DNA of 64,000 nucleotides from Algirhabdus cladophorae (GCF_044772865.1 NZ_CP173029.1:930001-994000); one strand, 5' to 3'; numbered from the stretch's first letter, positions 16,403 through 26,127 are shown. Numbers and translations: made by a program. Notes: generated from the letters alone by a model not told the origin.

Positions 16403-19400
16403 ATGGCCATTGATCCAAACGCGATCCCCGATACTGAGCTTGGTGAATTTAACCAAAACCTTGCGCAGACCCAATCAAACTTGGGTGAAGTCCGGGGTTT
16501 TGTAAAAGACAGTATATTTGTCGCCAAGCGGGTTGAGGACAGTTTAGAGACCTTCGCGCGGATCGAATCCGCTGCTGATGGACTTGCTGATTTTGCAGAT
16601 GGTCTGAAGGATTCGCTCAAGCTGGTTGGTAAAATTAGCCCGCTGAAAGTTGTCGCCAAAAAGCTGGGCGATGTGTTGGACGACATCAAGGACGCATTGA
16701 TCAGCGTCCGTGATCGGGCCAAGCAAATTGATGAAGATATCGAAGACAGTGGTGCCAAAACCAAAGCCAAAGAAGCCCGCGAAAAGTTGGAGGAATATGA
16801 CGAAGGCCTCAAAGAAGCGCGGATTGAACTGGCGGAATATCAAGCGTCTGGTCTGGAACTGGAATGCGCTTTGGACATTGTCGGCAATGAGACGCTAATC
16901 AATTCCGTTGATGCGCTGATTGCCACGCCAAACGATCTGGTGGCAGGGATCAACCAGACCTATTCGGATGCTAAAGATGCTGTTTCAGACCTGAATGACG
17001 CAATTCAGATCAGCGCCTTGGATGCGGCTGCCGAGGCGCAGCAGCAACTTGAAAACATTGCCAGCAAATTATCACCACTGACCAAGCCGTTGGATCTGTT
17101 GAGTTCTGCGATCAAGCCAGTGAAATGGGCGCTGGATGCGGTCGACAAGATCGTCGACAAAGTCATCTCGCCGATTGTGAACCCGATCCTCGAAGCCTTG
17201 GGCGTGAACAAGCTGTTCGACACAATTTCCGCGAAACTCAAAGCGCTCTTGCCTAATGCTGGTGATTTGGACAATCCGGCTGATCAGTTGTTGGACGCGG
17301 TAGGGGAACTGATCCCTGATGTAGACGGGGGTGTGTCCGTTGGTGACTTCCTGGATACCAAGCTGCAATTGCAAAGCCTTCTCAACCAAAGCCTCGATTT
17401 TGCGGTTTCGATTGATGCCCAGGCGCCCGGTGTCATTTTGGGCAGCGACGTGGCTGACCTTTTGGAGGGTGATGCGGGCGACAACGTGATGTCTGGCGGT
17501 GCTGGCAATGACCGGATGAACGGTGGCGCGGGCGCGGATACCTTTATCGGTGGCGATGGTGACGACGTTATCACTGCCCAAGGCGCGGATGATCGCGTGG
17601 TCCTGCGCGGGTTGCTGCCCGAATATTCATTTGAGTTTTTCGGATCGGGTAATGATTTGCGGATCTCGCACACCAGCCCTGCGGACCCTTTTGTTGACGA
17701 CGGTGTGGATACGGTTTTGGGTGCCGAGATCATCGTCTTTGGCGACGGTCTTGAACTGACTGTCACAGCAATCAAAAGTGGATTGCAGATTTCCGATGGA
17801 TCCGGTGGACCGGACAATAGCCCGATCATGGTGGGCATTGACGATCCTGACGCCGAGGCGGCGGATTTCCTGATCGCCTCAGACGCGCAGGTTGCAATGG
17901 ACATGTCGGGCAAGCAGGGCAAGGATTTCTTGCTGGGCGGGTTGGCTGCCGATGAATTGAAAGGCAACGCTGGCGATGACACGCTCGACGGGGGCGATAG
18001 CATTGGCGATTTTATCAATGGCAACACTGGGTTTGACACGGTCACCTTCCAGTCGCGCAGCGCAGTAGGTGCGCGGATTGATCTGGGCCTTGATGCAGGC
18101 GAGGCCCGCGTCGCCAGCTTTGATCGCAACGCCACTTTAATCAAGGTCGAGGCCGTCGAAGGCTCCGATCTGGCCGATTTCCTCTATGGTTCGGACGAAG
18201 GGGAAACCCTGTCAGGCAATGGCGGCGATGATCTGATCCGGGGTTATGCGGGTGACGATGATTTGCACGGCGGATCCGGAAACGATGTGCTGGTTCTGGG
18301 CCAAGGCGATGATATGGCCGATGGTGGCTCGGGTGATGACGTCTTTGTCATGGGCGAGGGCGGCGACAACAGCTTGATCGGTGGGGCAGGCTTTGACCGT
18401 GTCACCTACACTCCCACCCAAGGCACCGTGTTTAGCTTCTTTGATCGGGATGTGGACGGTTGGGTCACACAAGGCGCTGGTGATGTGGGGCTGGACCCGC
18501 GCGGCAATTCGGGGTCTGCAATGACAGGCACCGATAACGCCAGCAGCGTTTGGCATTTTGTGGCACCCGAAAAGTTTCTGGGCGATCAGTCCGATAAATC
18601 TGGCGGTACGTTCTCGTTTGATCTGTCCCATGATCTGTTGTCGGGCATTACGCCGCTGAATGTGGCGCTGATCTATGGCGATGGGATCACATTATCGCTG
18701 AGCATCGACAGTTTCGGTGCGGGCTGGACGACGAATGCGGTTTCGCTGACAGAAGGATCCCAATGGCGTGTGCACGACGCGGGGTCTTCGCAAGTCTGGA
18801 CCGACACCACGACCGCCTTTGCAACCCAAGAACAGATCGATGCGGTTCTGGCAAACATCACTGATATTCATATCCGCGGCGATCTGAGCAACGGTGCAGA
18901 TGTCAGCCGGTTGGACAATGTGATGTTGTCCGATCAGACGATCGAAGACCTCAACATCTCTATTGCTGAACTCAGCGATGATTTTGACGACGGCAGCCGT
19001 GGGTGGAAGGCAGTGAGCCTAAGCAACTACGAAGTGGTGGCGAATTCTACAAAGGGCCTCTTTACCAGGGATTTCGACGGCGTGGACGGGTCCGTCGCCT
19101 ACCAGCAAAGCGATTACAGCTCGGGGATTTGGTATTTCTCGGCCTCCACCAGCTACTTGGGGGATATGTCGGCCTATGACCGCGGTTCCCTCTCGTTTTA
19201 CCTTAAAAATAGCTCGGCTACGGATAATCCCATCCAAGGGGATAACCTGATCCTGAAGGGCAATGGTCAGACATATGTCTACAACACCACGGCCCCGGTG
19301 GCCGGTGCCGGATGGACGTATTATCAGGCGTCTTTGATCGGCTCGGACGGTTGGGTTGTGGCAGGTACATCCACTGCGGTCACGGATGATGATTTTGCTG

Positions 19401-22400
19401 CGGCTTTGGCTGATCTTGAGGCGATTTATATCCGTGGGGAATTCCGCAATGGCCCCGATGAGGCCAGTATCGACAATGTGGTCTTAAGGGGGGCGGGTGA
19501 TGTGCAGGATTATCCGCTGTACGGTGTGATCGACGTGATCAACACCGACCCGATCGCCCAGAGTGGTCACTCCATTGATTTTGATGGTGCCACCATGACC
19601 GTAGAGACCCGAGATGGGGAAGGGACAATTGTCGCTACAGACACCCTTGACGGTATCGAAGAGGTTCGCGGCACCACCAATGATGACATGTTCGATGGTC
19701 GTCTGGCGGATCGGTTTGCCGAGATTTCGCTGCGGGGCGAAGACGGTGATGACGTGTTCCTCGAAGGCTTGGGCCAGCAATCCATCGACGGTGGCGCAGG
19801 GGATGACACCATTACCGTGACCTCTGCCAGCACCGATGAAGGCGATCGCCTTGTTGGGGGTAGCGGCTATGACACCTTGGATCTGCGTGAGGTTGCAGAC
19901 ACATCGTGGCGCGTGCGGTCTGAGGTCTATAGTGCGGATGCAAATAGCCTAATGGGGTATTTCAGAGACACTGAATACACAGGCAGCATCCCCGCCACCC
20001 AATTGAACGGGTTTGAGGAAATTCACACAGGCCAATATGCGGATATTGTGATCACTGATGCCATGTACCTCAAGACCTACGGTGGCAACGACTACATCAT
20101 TTCAAACGATAACGTCGGATCCTATTTGCACGCAGGTACGGGCGATGATGAGATCATCAGCTTCTATTCAATCGAAAAGTCCATGTATGCGGGCGCCGGC
20201 AACGACATCATCCGCTTTTTGTCACCTGTAGAACGGTATGGCGGCACCGGCACGATGTATGTGAATGGCGGACGCGGAGATGATCTGTTTTCAACCAATG
20301 GTGGCAATGCGATTATTGTCGGTGGGGAAGGCAACGATACACTCTATTTCGCAGGCGATTACATCGGATCCCTGCGGACGGATGTCAGCGTTGATCTGGA
20401 AAATGGGGCCGTGGCACGGGCCGAAGGAGCGCTGGAAATCAGTGGCATTGAAAACCTAGGTGGTGGCGACGGCGACGACGTTCTTAAGGGCGATGATTTG
20501 TCGAACATCCTTGTGGGCGGTGACGGCGACGACATCCTTTATGGGCGCGGCTCGGTCGAAACAGAGGAACTGGCGCAAACCGCAGGCGATGTGATCTTTG
20601 GCGGGCGTGGCAATGATATCCTGCGCGGCGGTCAAGGCGATGATGTGATCTATGGCGGCTCTGGCACCGATGCGATCTATGGTGGTGACGGCATCGACAC
20701 GGCCAGCTGGCAAGCAGCCCAAGAGAATGTTGAACTGGCCCGTATCGATGTGGATCCACTGGATGTGGGGCGCGTCGATGTGACTTTAGGGGAAACTGGC
20801 TTTGCCAAGTTTACTCGCGAAAGCAACCGCAATGATATGGAATATCAGGATGTTACATGGCTGCAATCAGGCAGCACTGCAATGTCCGGATCAGCAGCCG
20901 TCTATGATGGAGGTGCAGGGTTTACCCAGTTTATCAGCCTGACCAACGCTGGAAATACGGACACGACCTTTGCCAAGGTCACCCATGATCTGGACCTGAT
21001 CGAACTGCGCGGCCTGATCAGCATCAGCTTTGATGCTTATTTGATCGACGGTTGGGACAGTGAGGTGATCCAAATTGAGATCGATGGCACAAGAGCCTAC
21101 TATGATACCTTCACCACCTTTGGCGCAAATGAGTTTGGCTTTTCTGAATCTAAGACATGGGATTTTGGCACAGTGAGTGTGGAATCTGTGCTGACCGAGA
21201 CGGATAGCATCGGGTTTGGCGCGCAAAATGATGCCATCTACCGCTTTACGGTGACGACGGCCAGCTATGCTGAAACGGTCAATCTGGCGGTGTCGACGAA
21301 TTCGAATGCGGTTTTGGGCATCGACAATGTCGTGGTTGGGGGGCCTGTGGATGGCGAGATTGACTTCCTCGATGGGATCGAAAACCTTATTGGCGGCAAC
21401 AGCAATGACTACCTTGAAGGCGACGGCGGGGACAATGTCCTCACCGGCGACGATGGCGACGATGTGTTGATCGGCAATGATGGCGATGACACGCTGCTTG
21501 ATGGGGCAGGCGACGATACGGTCGAGGCGGGCGACGGCGATGACATCGTTGTGGCCGGTGTTGGCGGCCGCACAGAATTTGGTGCAGGGGATGTTTATGA
21601 CGGCGGTGCGGGCCGTGATTTCCTTGACTATTCCGGTCTGGGCAACGGCGTCGTCTTGAATTTGTCCTTGGGGCGCGCCTTTTATCGCTATGAGATTGAC
21701 ATGCCGGTCTGGACGGACACAGGCACAACCGAAGCGCGTGAGTTTGACATGGGCAGGAATGACGCCCAGATCAACCCTTGGGAGGCCTATCTGCGCTACC
21801 AACAGGACGTGGACGAAACCGTGCCAACCGTGACCGAATGGTTGGGCACCTATCCACGTTTGGACAGCATCACCTCCACCAAAGTGACGCGCGACGGGGT
21901 CGATTGGGTCACGGGGTTCGAGGATTATTCAGGTACCAACTTTGCAGATCAAATTATTACCGATGATCAGGACAATGAGGTTTGGGATCTGGCAGGCGAT
22001 GACGTGGTGCAACTGGGCGGCGGCAACGACACGCTCAATGCGGGCACAGGGATTGATTTCTTTGATGGCGGCGATGGTATTGATATGCTGTCTTATGCAG
22101 CCAGCGAAGGCGGCGTGACCATCGATCTGGACAGCGGTGTGCTGGAGCGTGGCGAGGCAGATGACGACAGCATGGAGGGCTTTGAAAGCGCCACGGGATC
22201 GCTGACAGGGCGCAACACCCTCAAAGGCAACGATGAGGCCAATGTGTTGATTGGCGGCAACAACGGCGATGTCCTGAAGGGGCGCAGCGGCTCGGACGTA
22301 CTAGATGGCGGTGCGGGCGACGACAAACTGATGGGCGACAATGGCGCCGACAGGTTGATCGGTGGCGCTGGCGACGACGAACTGACCGGCGGCAATTGGA

Positions 22401-22633
22401 CGGATACATTTGTCTTCGGTGCTGGCAGCGGATCAGATGTTATCCTTGATTTCACATCTGGTCAGGACACGGTTGAACTCAGCGGTATTGCCGGGATCAC
22501 ATCCGTGGCGAATGCCATGGCGGTGGCCAGTCAAGACGGAACTGACGTGGTCTTTGCCCTCAGTGCGCAGGATATATTGCGGGTTGAGAATATCACTTTG
22601 GCCCAGATCGAGGACGACATCAGCGTGCTTTAG
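16403..22633 (+). CDS. Giant RTX exoprotein with laminin-B-like modules
   Basis: About 2076 residues from ATG 16403 (MAIDPNAIPDTEL), preceded by GAGGA at a good distance; an in-frame ATG at 16361 has no ribosome site and would lie in the putative control element. Residues 1 to about 340 are helical, with coiled-coil character and several amphipathic segments (KWALDAVDKIVDKVISPIVNP). RTX nonapeptides start near 347. Two modules at about 676-841 and 858-1033 resemble laminin B (domain IV): W-x-F/Y-x-AP-FLGD, SFDLS, IYGDGITLSL, GWT, W..., IRGDLSNG, LDNVML. A third beta-rich insert lies at about 1466-1646 and ends GIDNVVVGG. RTX repeats resume and the end (DTFVFGAGSGSDVILDF) suits type I secretion. 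Probably a secreted or surface-bound adhesin or carbohydrate-binding protein; that is inference. Confidence 0.92.
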   Translation: MAIDPNAIPDTELGEFNQNLAQTQSNLGEVRGFVKDSIFVAKRVEDSLETFARIESAADGLADFADGLKDSLKLVGKISPLKVVAKKLGDVLDDIKDALISVRDRAKQIDEDIEDSGAKTKAKEAREKLEEYDEGLKEARIELAEYQASGLELECALDIVGNETLINSVDALIATPNDLVAGINQTYSDAKDAVSDLNDAIQISALDAAAEAQQQLENIASKLSPLTKPLDLLSSAIKPVKWALDAVDKIVDKVISPIVNPILEALGVNKLFDTISAKLKALLPNAGDLDNPADQLLDAVGELIPDVDGGVSVGDFLDTKLQLQSLLNQSLDFAVSIDAQAPGVILGSDVADLLEGDAGDNVMSGGAGNDRMNGGAGADTFIGGDGDDVITAQGADDRVVLRGLLPEYSFEFFGSGNDLRISHTSPADPFVDDGVDTVLGAEIIVFGDGLELTVTAIKSGLQISDGSGGPDNSPIMVGIDDPDAEAADFLIASDAQVAMDMSGKQGKDFLLGGLAADELKGNAGDDTLDGGDSIGDFINGNTGFDTVTFQSRSAVGARIDLGLDAGEARVASFDRNATLIKVEAVEGSDLADFLYGSDEGETLSGNGGDDLIRGYAGDDDLHGGSGNDVLVLGQGDDMADGGSGDDVFVMGEGGDNSLIGGAGFDRVTYTPTQGTVFSFFDRDVDGWVTQGAGDVGLDPRGNSGSAMTGTDNASSVWHFVAPEKFLGDQSDKSGGTFSFDLSHDLLSGITPLNVALIYGDGITLSLSIDSFGAGWTTNAVSLTEGSQWRVHDAGSSQVWTDTTTAFATQEQIDAVLANITDIHIRGDLSNGADVSRLDNVMLSDQTIEDLNISIAELSDDFDDGSRGWKAVSLSNYEVVANSTKGLFTRDFDGVDGSVAYQQSDYSSGIWYFSASTSYLGDMSAYDRGSLSFYLKNSSATDNPIQGDNLILKGNGQTYVYNTTAPVAGAGWTYYQASLIGSDGWVVAGTSTAVTDDDFAAALADLEAIYIRGEFRNGPDEASIDNVVLRGAGDVQDYPLYGVIDVINTDPIAQSGHSIDFDGATMTVETRDGEGTIVATDTLDGIEEVRGTTNDDMFDGRLADRFAEISLRGEDGDDVFLEGLGQQSIDGGAGDDTITVTSASTDEGDRLVGGSGYDTLDLREVADTSWRVRSEVYSADANSLMGYFRDTEYTGSIPATQLNGFEEIHTGQYADIVITDAMYLKTYGGNDYIISNDNVGSYLHAGTGDDEIISFYSIEKSMYAGAGNDIIRFLSPVERYGGTGTMYVNGGRGDDLFSTNGGNAIIVGGEGNDTLYFAGDYIGSLRTDVSVDLENGAVARAEGALEISGIENLGGGDGDDVLKGDDLSNILVGGDGDDILYGRGSVETEELAQTAGDVIFGGRGNDILRGGQGDDVIYGGSGTDAIYGGDGIDTASWQAAQENVELARIDVDPLDVGRVDVTLGETGFAKFTRESNRNDMEYQDVTWLQSGSTAMSGSAAVYDGGAGFTQFISLTNAGNTDTTFAKVTHDLDLIELRGLISISFDAYLIDGWDSEVIQIEIDGTRAYYDTFTTFGANEFGFSESKTWDFGTVSVESVLTETDSIGFGAQNDAIYRFTVTTASYAETVNLAVSTNSNAVLGIDNVVVGGPVDGEIDFLDGIENLIGGNSNDYLEGDGGDNVLTGDDGDDVLIGNDGDDTLLDGAGDDTVEAGDGDDIVVAGVGGRTEFGAGDVYDGGAGRDFLDYSGLGNGVVLNLSLGRAFYRYEIDMPVWTDTGTTEAREFDMGRNDAQINPWEAYLRYQQDVDETVPTVTEWLGTYPRLDSITSTKVTRDGVDWVTGFEDYSGTNFADQIITDDQDNEVWDLAGDDVVQLGGGNDTLNAGTGIDFFDGGDGIDMLSYAASEGGVTIDLDSGVLERGEADDDSMEGFESATGSLTGRNTLKGNDEANVLIGGNNGDVLKGRSGSDVLDGGAGDDKLMGDNGADRLIGGAGDDELTGGNWTDTFVFGAGSGSDVILDFTSGQDTVELSGIAGITSVANAMAVASQDGTDVVFALSAQDILRVENITLAQIEDDISVL

Positions 22634-22668
22634 ACCCCACCAATTGCAATCGGGTATTTGAACCGACG

Positions 22669-22693
22669 AAGGGCCGCCCAGGGCTGGCCTTTT
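22669..22693 (+). terminator. Terminator after the second RTX gene
   Basis: AAGG(G)CC pairs with GGCCTT around an inner GCC/GGC stem and is followed by TTTT. It lies about 35 bases after the RTX stop. Confidence 0.6.
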
Positions 22694-22713
22694 CGCATTC
22701 CATCGGGCTTTTT

Positions 22714-22935
22714 GTGGCAAGTGAGGCTGTGCAGATCATCGCCATTGGTGCGATGCCGGCTGTATTCTGCTTGATCGATTTGGATGGTTTCAAACCGGTG
22801 AATGACACGTTGGGTCGCCTATCAGGGGATGTTGTGTTGACTGAAGTTGCGCGCCGATTGGAATGGGTAGGCAAGCGGAATGACCTTTTGGGGCACTTGG
22901 GTGGCGACGAGCTTTTTTGGTCATTCATGAGCTGA
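22714..22935 (+). pseudogene. Remnant of a GGDEF (diguanylate cyclase) domain
   Basis: A 73-codon open fragment reads VFCLIDLDGFKPVNDTLG, then GDVVLTEVARRL and LGGDELFWSF. These are the metal-binding, substrate and GGDEF blocks of a diguanylate cyclase, in correct order. A full domain needs about 160 residues. The frame stops 6 codons after GGDEL, the region between blocks is shortened, and there is no sensor domain or credible start. It is a broken gene, probably truncated by deletion. The sequence after it (22936-23147) has no supportable gene. Confidence 0.7.
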
Positions 22936-23147
22936 GCCCCCCAAGGGAGGAGTGATCGCGCGGTGTTGCACAGGCTGCTTTGTCTCGTAGCCGAAGCCGT
23001 TGGCTGAAGCGATGAGTTTGGTGGGGTGGGCTTTTTGACCAAGGGATCTGCGAAGACCCGTATCTGACGGTTCGTTGCTGAAACGCGCGGATCCTGCGGC
23101 ACCCTTGGCCACAGTTCGGCGCGGCAGATTGCGCCAACGGCTTTTAG

Positions 23148-23172
23148 GGAACCACTGAGGGTTTCATGCGTT
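23148..23172 (+). promoter_or_regulatory. Candidate EcfG promoter (GGAAC-N16-CGTT)
   Basis: GGAAC at 23148-23152 and CGTT at 23169-23172 match the alphaproteobacterial general stress sigma consensus. The site lies 35 bases before the small membrane gene at 23208. Confidence 0.75.
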
Positions 23173-23207
23173 TTGTAAGGGAACACTGTTATTGAAAGGA
23201 AAAAACT

Positions 23208-23378
23208 ATGGAAACCGGATTTTTCGTTATGATGTTGGCACTGTTGACGCTGCTGGCCGTTGTGGTCTGGGCGATCATCAGTCAACGCAAAATACAAAAA
23301 CGGATGGATGATCCATCTGCGCCGAAATCAACTTTGGCCGCTGACAAGTCCTCGCATGGTAAGCCTGCCGACGTGTAA
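23208..23378 (+). CDS. Small single-span membrane protein
   Basis: A 56-residue protein, METGFFVMMLALLTLLAVVV..., with one N-terminal membrane segment (about 4-24) and a charged cytoplasmic tail. GAAAGGA lies 8 bases before the ATG. It sits directly behind a perfect EcfG-type promoter and 3 bases before the DUF2183 gene, so both are probably one stress operon. No family recognised. Confidence 0.7.
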   Translation: METGFFVMMLALLTLLAVVVWAIISQRKIQKRMDDPSAPKSTLAADKSSHGKPADV

Positions 23379-23381
23379 TCG

Positions 23382-24371
23382 ATGGCGCTAAAACGTGCCC
23401 TTGCCCGCGTGGCCTACTCGGCCGAACGCGGGATTGATAAATTCAGACGCGGCCCGGCACGCGACGATCCGATCATTGTCTGCTACGGCGGATATACCAC
23501 TGTTGATCATGTTGTCCTGCGGGGCCGCGTTCTTGCTAAAGCACGCGCGTTAAGTGGTCTTGTCCCGCAATCCAAATGGCAGAATTTCAAAGATTTCCTT
23601 AGCCTGTTTGCAACGGACGAATTGCAGGGCCTACGCATCACCGCACCAAATCACGGCGTGCACACCCAGACTGATGAGGAAGGCTTTTTTACTTTAAAAT
23701 TACCCCTCACCAAGCAGCTTGAGCCGTTCATCGATATCCATGCTGAAGGCGCTATTGAGGGGCACCGCGTTCCTGTTTTTGATACGCGCGATGCAGCCTT
23801 TGGGGTTATCTCTGACATTGATGATACAGTGTTGCGAACGGGTGCGTATTCACTCATCCGAAACTTGTGGACTTCGGCTACGGGAAATGTGCACCAACGC
23901 GAGGTGTTTCCAGATGCAGTGGCCTTGTTGTGTTATCTGTCGACTAAGGGCGGGGCCTGTTTTTACGTCAGTTCGTCACCTTGGAACCTTTATGGTTATC
24001 TGCAAGTGATTTTCCAGCGGGCACAATTGCCTAGTGGACCATTCTTTTTGCGCGATTTGGGTATTTCGCAATCTCAGTTCATAACAGGCACCCACGGGGA
24101 TCATAAGACGGATGCAATCGAAACCATCCTTGGTGCCAATCCCCGGCTTGGGTTCACTTTGGTAGGGGACACGGGCCAACATGATCCGCACATCTATGCC
24201 GATATCGTGGCCCGCTATCCAAGTCGGATTACGCAGGTGATCCTCCGTCGACCCAGTCAAAAAGAGCTGTCGACGGAGGTCTGTGACGCTCTTGAGCAGA
24301 TCAGATTGGCTGGGGTCAAGGTCACAGTGGATTTTGACTACCGCGCGGTGTTGCTGGATCAAAGAGCCTGA
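23382..24371 (+). CDS. APP1-type phosphatidate phosphatase domain protein (DUF2183)
   Basis: A 329-residue protein with the DUF2183/App1 catalytic domain, a HAD-like fold that in yeast App1 dephosphorylates phosphatidate. The motif DIDDTVLRTG (DxDxT/V type) stands at about residues 145-154. SSSPWNLY, LRDLG, HKTDAIETIL and LVGDTGQHDPHIY follow in the family order. The N-terminal about 140 residues are a beta-rich domain usual for the family. The start lies 3 bases after the small membrane gene, under the same candidate EcfG promoter, suggesting a role in membrane lipid handling under stress. Substrate is inferred from family only. Confidence 0.88.
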   Translation: MALKRALARVAYSAERGIDKFRRGPARDDPIIVCYGGYTTVDHVVLRGRVLAKARALSGLVPQSKWQNFKDFLSLFATDELQGLRITAPNHGVHTQTDEEGFFTLKLPLTKQLEPFIDIHAEGAIEGHRVPVFDTRDAAFGVISDIDDTVLRTGAYSLIRNLWTSATGNVHQREVFPDAVALLCYLSTKGGACFYVSSSPWNLYGYLQVIFQRAQLPSGPFFLRDLGISQSQFITGTHGDHKTDAIETILGANPRLGFTLVGDTGQHDPHIYADIVARYPSRITQVILRRPSQKELSTEVCDALEQIRLAGVKVTVDFDYRAVLLDQRA

Positions 24372-24418
24372 AAGGGTCGGTAGTAGGTGCCGCCCAGTCT
24401 TAGCAGCTAGCCTAAACG

Positions 24419-25180
24419 TTAGCCTCTTCTTTCACGAATAGCGGCACCGGATTGCCGGGCAATCATATCTTTGGCCTGCGACTTGGCCTTCAGCAATTCG
24501 TCCTCAAGAATATTGCGTGCGTTGGCCATCAGCGTATCACGTTTGCGTCCCAACAGTTCATCCTCGCGCCGTGTGTTTGGCAAAAGGCTGCCTGCAAGGA
24601 CCCCAAACCCAAGAGCCAAAGCGCCAGCTGTCAACGGCTGGGCATGGGCAAAGCTTTTGGTTTTCTGCGCGGCCTTTCTTGAACGGTGCTCGATCGTTTC
24701 TTGGGTCGATACAACCGCCTGTCTGGCTTTGATGACGCGTTGGCGGGCTTTGGGGGGCAAACTATCCAGCCCATAGTCAAGTGCCGCTTGCAGGCGGGAC
24801 GCCTCGGGATGCGATGTGTCTTTGCCGGTCATTTCGGACCGCATCTGTGCATCGGCTTGCGCCACACGTTCGTCAAATCCGTTCATAGCGTCCTTGGGTG
24901 GGGCAGCCGTTGGAGTGGGGTGTTTCGCTGATGCGCTCTGGTGCTGAGTGCCGTTGGCCATAAGGCCCAGACCGAGGGTGACCAGCAAACCACCAGCAGG
25001 ATTTTCGCGAAGGGTGTCCCAAGCTTTGCTTGCTAAGTCACCGCCAAAAGCATTGGCTGCCGCGGTAAGTTCCTTTGACAGTTTTTGGGGGTGCACCGTG
25101 TCACTGAGGGCCTTTAAGGATACAGCCAGCTGGGCACGATCGGCTTCGACCCGATCGGTTATGTGTTTCAAATCAGACAT
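24419..25180 (-). CDS. DUF3618-like stress membrane protein
   Basis: A 253-residue protein whose N-terminus (ADRAQLAVSLKALSDTVHP) fits DUF3618, followed by a hydrophobic glycine-rich stretch (AGGLLVTLGLGLMANG), a basic helical region and a second one (TAGALALGFGVLAGSLLP). It overlaps the 3' end of the preceding holin-like gene by 8 bases, so translation is probably coupled. It is the last gene of a three-gene minus-strand operon behind a candidate EcfG promoter. Such sets (DUF883-like, holin-like, DUF3618) are common in alphaproteobacterial stress regulons; the molecular role is unknown. Confidence 0.78.
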   Translation of the reverse strand: MSDLKHITDRVEADRAQLAVSLKALSDTVHPQKLSKELTAAANAFGGDLASKAWDTLRENPAGGLLVTLGLGLMANGTQHQSASAKHPTPTAAPPKDAMNGFDERVAQADAQMRSEMTGKDTSHPEASRLQAALDYGLDSLPPKARQRVIKARQAVVSTQETIEHRSRKAAQKTKSFAHAQPLTAGALALGFGVLAGSLLPNTRREDELLGRKRDTLMANARNILEDELLKAKSQAKDMIARQSGAAIRERRG

Positions 25181-25571
25181 TTGAAGCCTCTTTGATAGTT
25201 GTGATATCTTGGTGGATGTTGGTAGCAGTCTTTGTTGCTACCAGTGTTTTGGTGCTAAGGCGCGCTTTGCCGAGCAGACCAATTCCGATGGCAGTCCCAA
25301 GCAACGCGCCGCCCACGATCAAAGCTGCGGCGCCGCTAAACAGGCCGTTGGCGGCGATATACGCCACAGCGGCCGAGGCCAAAACGTTAAGTGCGACAAG
25401 CGCCATCAAAAAGGCCACAGCGAGTAAGGCAATGCCCGCGCTGGCACGTGTGATCGCACGCGACATTTCGGCCTTGGCCAATGTCATCTCGCCCTGCACC
25501 AGTGATGTAAAATGCCTTAAGGTGTCAGCGAACAGTGATGGGGCGTCGTGGAGGGTGTGTTTAGGCATCAT
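25173..25571 (-). CDS. Holin superfamily-like (Phage_holin_3_6) membrane protein
   Basis: About 132 residues (MMPKHTLHDAPSLFADTLRHFTSLVQGE...). It has an amphipathic N-terminal helix, two membrane segments (GIALLAVAFLMALVALNVLA and GGALLGTAIGIGLLG) and a polar tail. The family is named after phage holins, but chromosomal members are widespread and not linked to lysis. The start overlaps the end of the upstream gene by about 11 bases (ATGATGCCTAA arrangement). It is the middle gene of the three-gene operon. Confidence 0.75.
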   Translation of the reverse strand: MMPKHTLHDAPSLFADTLRHFTSLVQGEMTLAKAEMSRAITRASAGIALLAVAFLMALVALNVLASAAVAYIAANGLFSGAAALIVGGALLGTAIGIGLLGKARLSTKTLVATKTATNIHQDITTIKEASNV

Positions 25572-26067
25572 CGCGGCCTCCGTTGATTTTGGCCATGACA
25601 GTGGTGTGATCTGACGGATCCGATGGGCTGTTGTGTTTTGCCGGTGATGGCATCCCCCATGGATCATCATGGCCGCTATGGGCCGGTTGTGGGTCACGCG
25701 CCTTCAAGAAACGTGCGGCGGCAAAGCCTGCGACAGCCGCGCCACCAATAAATAAGAGTGGATTGCGCCGGATCACGTCACTGGCTTGGGAGGCCAATTT
25801 GGTGACGTCTGCGTGGCGAAGCTGCGATGCGACACCTTCGATGTGATCTGCCACATGCTGCATGGCTTCGGCTTGGGGGGAGGCAGGATCGAATTGCGCG
25901 GCGGCCGCGTCAGCTGCATCTGCAGTCTCTTGCGTCTTGTCAGCGGCCATGTCTTTTGCCTGATCCATTCGTGCGTTGGCCTCTTGCGCTAGGGTTGCTT
26001 TCGCGCGATCGCCGACCTCTTTGGCCTCGGCGCGAAGGGTGCTTTTTACATCGGATGGACTGGACAT
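25561..26067 (-). CDS. DUF883/ElaB-like membrane-anchored stress protein
   Basis: A 168-residue protein (MSSPSDVKSTLRAEAKEV...) with a long alanine-rich helix that is coiled-coil-like (about 10-100). A single hydrophobic segment (NPLLFIGGAAVAGFAAARFL) and a polar tail follow. The pattern of helix plus RRNPLLFIGGA anchor is that of DUF883/YqjD-type proteins, although longer. The ATG at 26067 has AGGAG 7 bases upstream. First gene of the operon, with a candidate EcfG promoter at 26103-26127. Confidence 0.75.
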   Translation of the reverse strand: MSSPSDVKSTLRAEAKEVGDRAKATLAQEANARMDQAKDMAADKTQETADAADAAAAQFDPASPQAEAMQHVADHIEGVASQLRHADVTKLASQASDVIRRNPLLFIGGAAVAGFAAARFLKARDPQPAHSGHDDPWGMPSPAKHNSPSDPSDHTTVMAKINGGRDDA

Positions 26068-26102
26068 TTTTGTCTCCTCTTTACGTTTGCATTCGGTGAA
26101 CA

Positions 26103-26127
26103 AACCCGACCGATAGCAATTCGTTCC
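26103..26127 (-). promoter_or_regulatory. Candidate EcfG promoter (GGAAC-N16-GGTT)
   Basis: Read on the minus strand, GGAAC (26127-26123) and GGTT (26106-26103) precede the three-gene operon by about 36 bases. Divergent from the site at 26153-26177. Confidence 0.65.

Noticed and set aside
22930..22955. CTCCTCCCTT on the minus strand, resembling the cuckoo RNA loop
   Set aside because: No flanking stems form a hairpin around it and there is no DUF1127 gene nearby.
22925..23137. Minus-strand frame and an insertion-sequence-like end (TGTTGCACAG) after the GGDEF remnant
   Set aside because: No transposase homology, no paired inverted repeats and no target duplication could be seen; left as decayed DNA.
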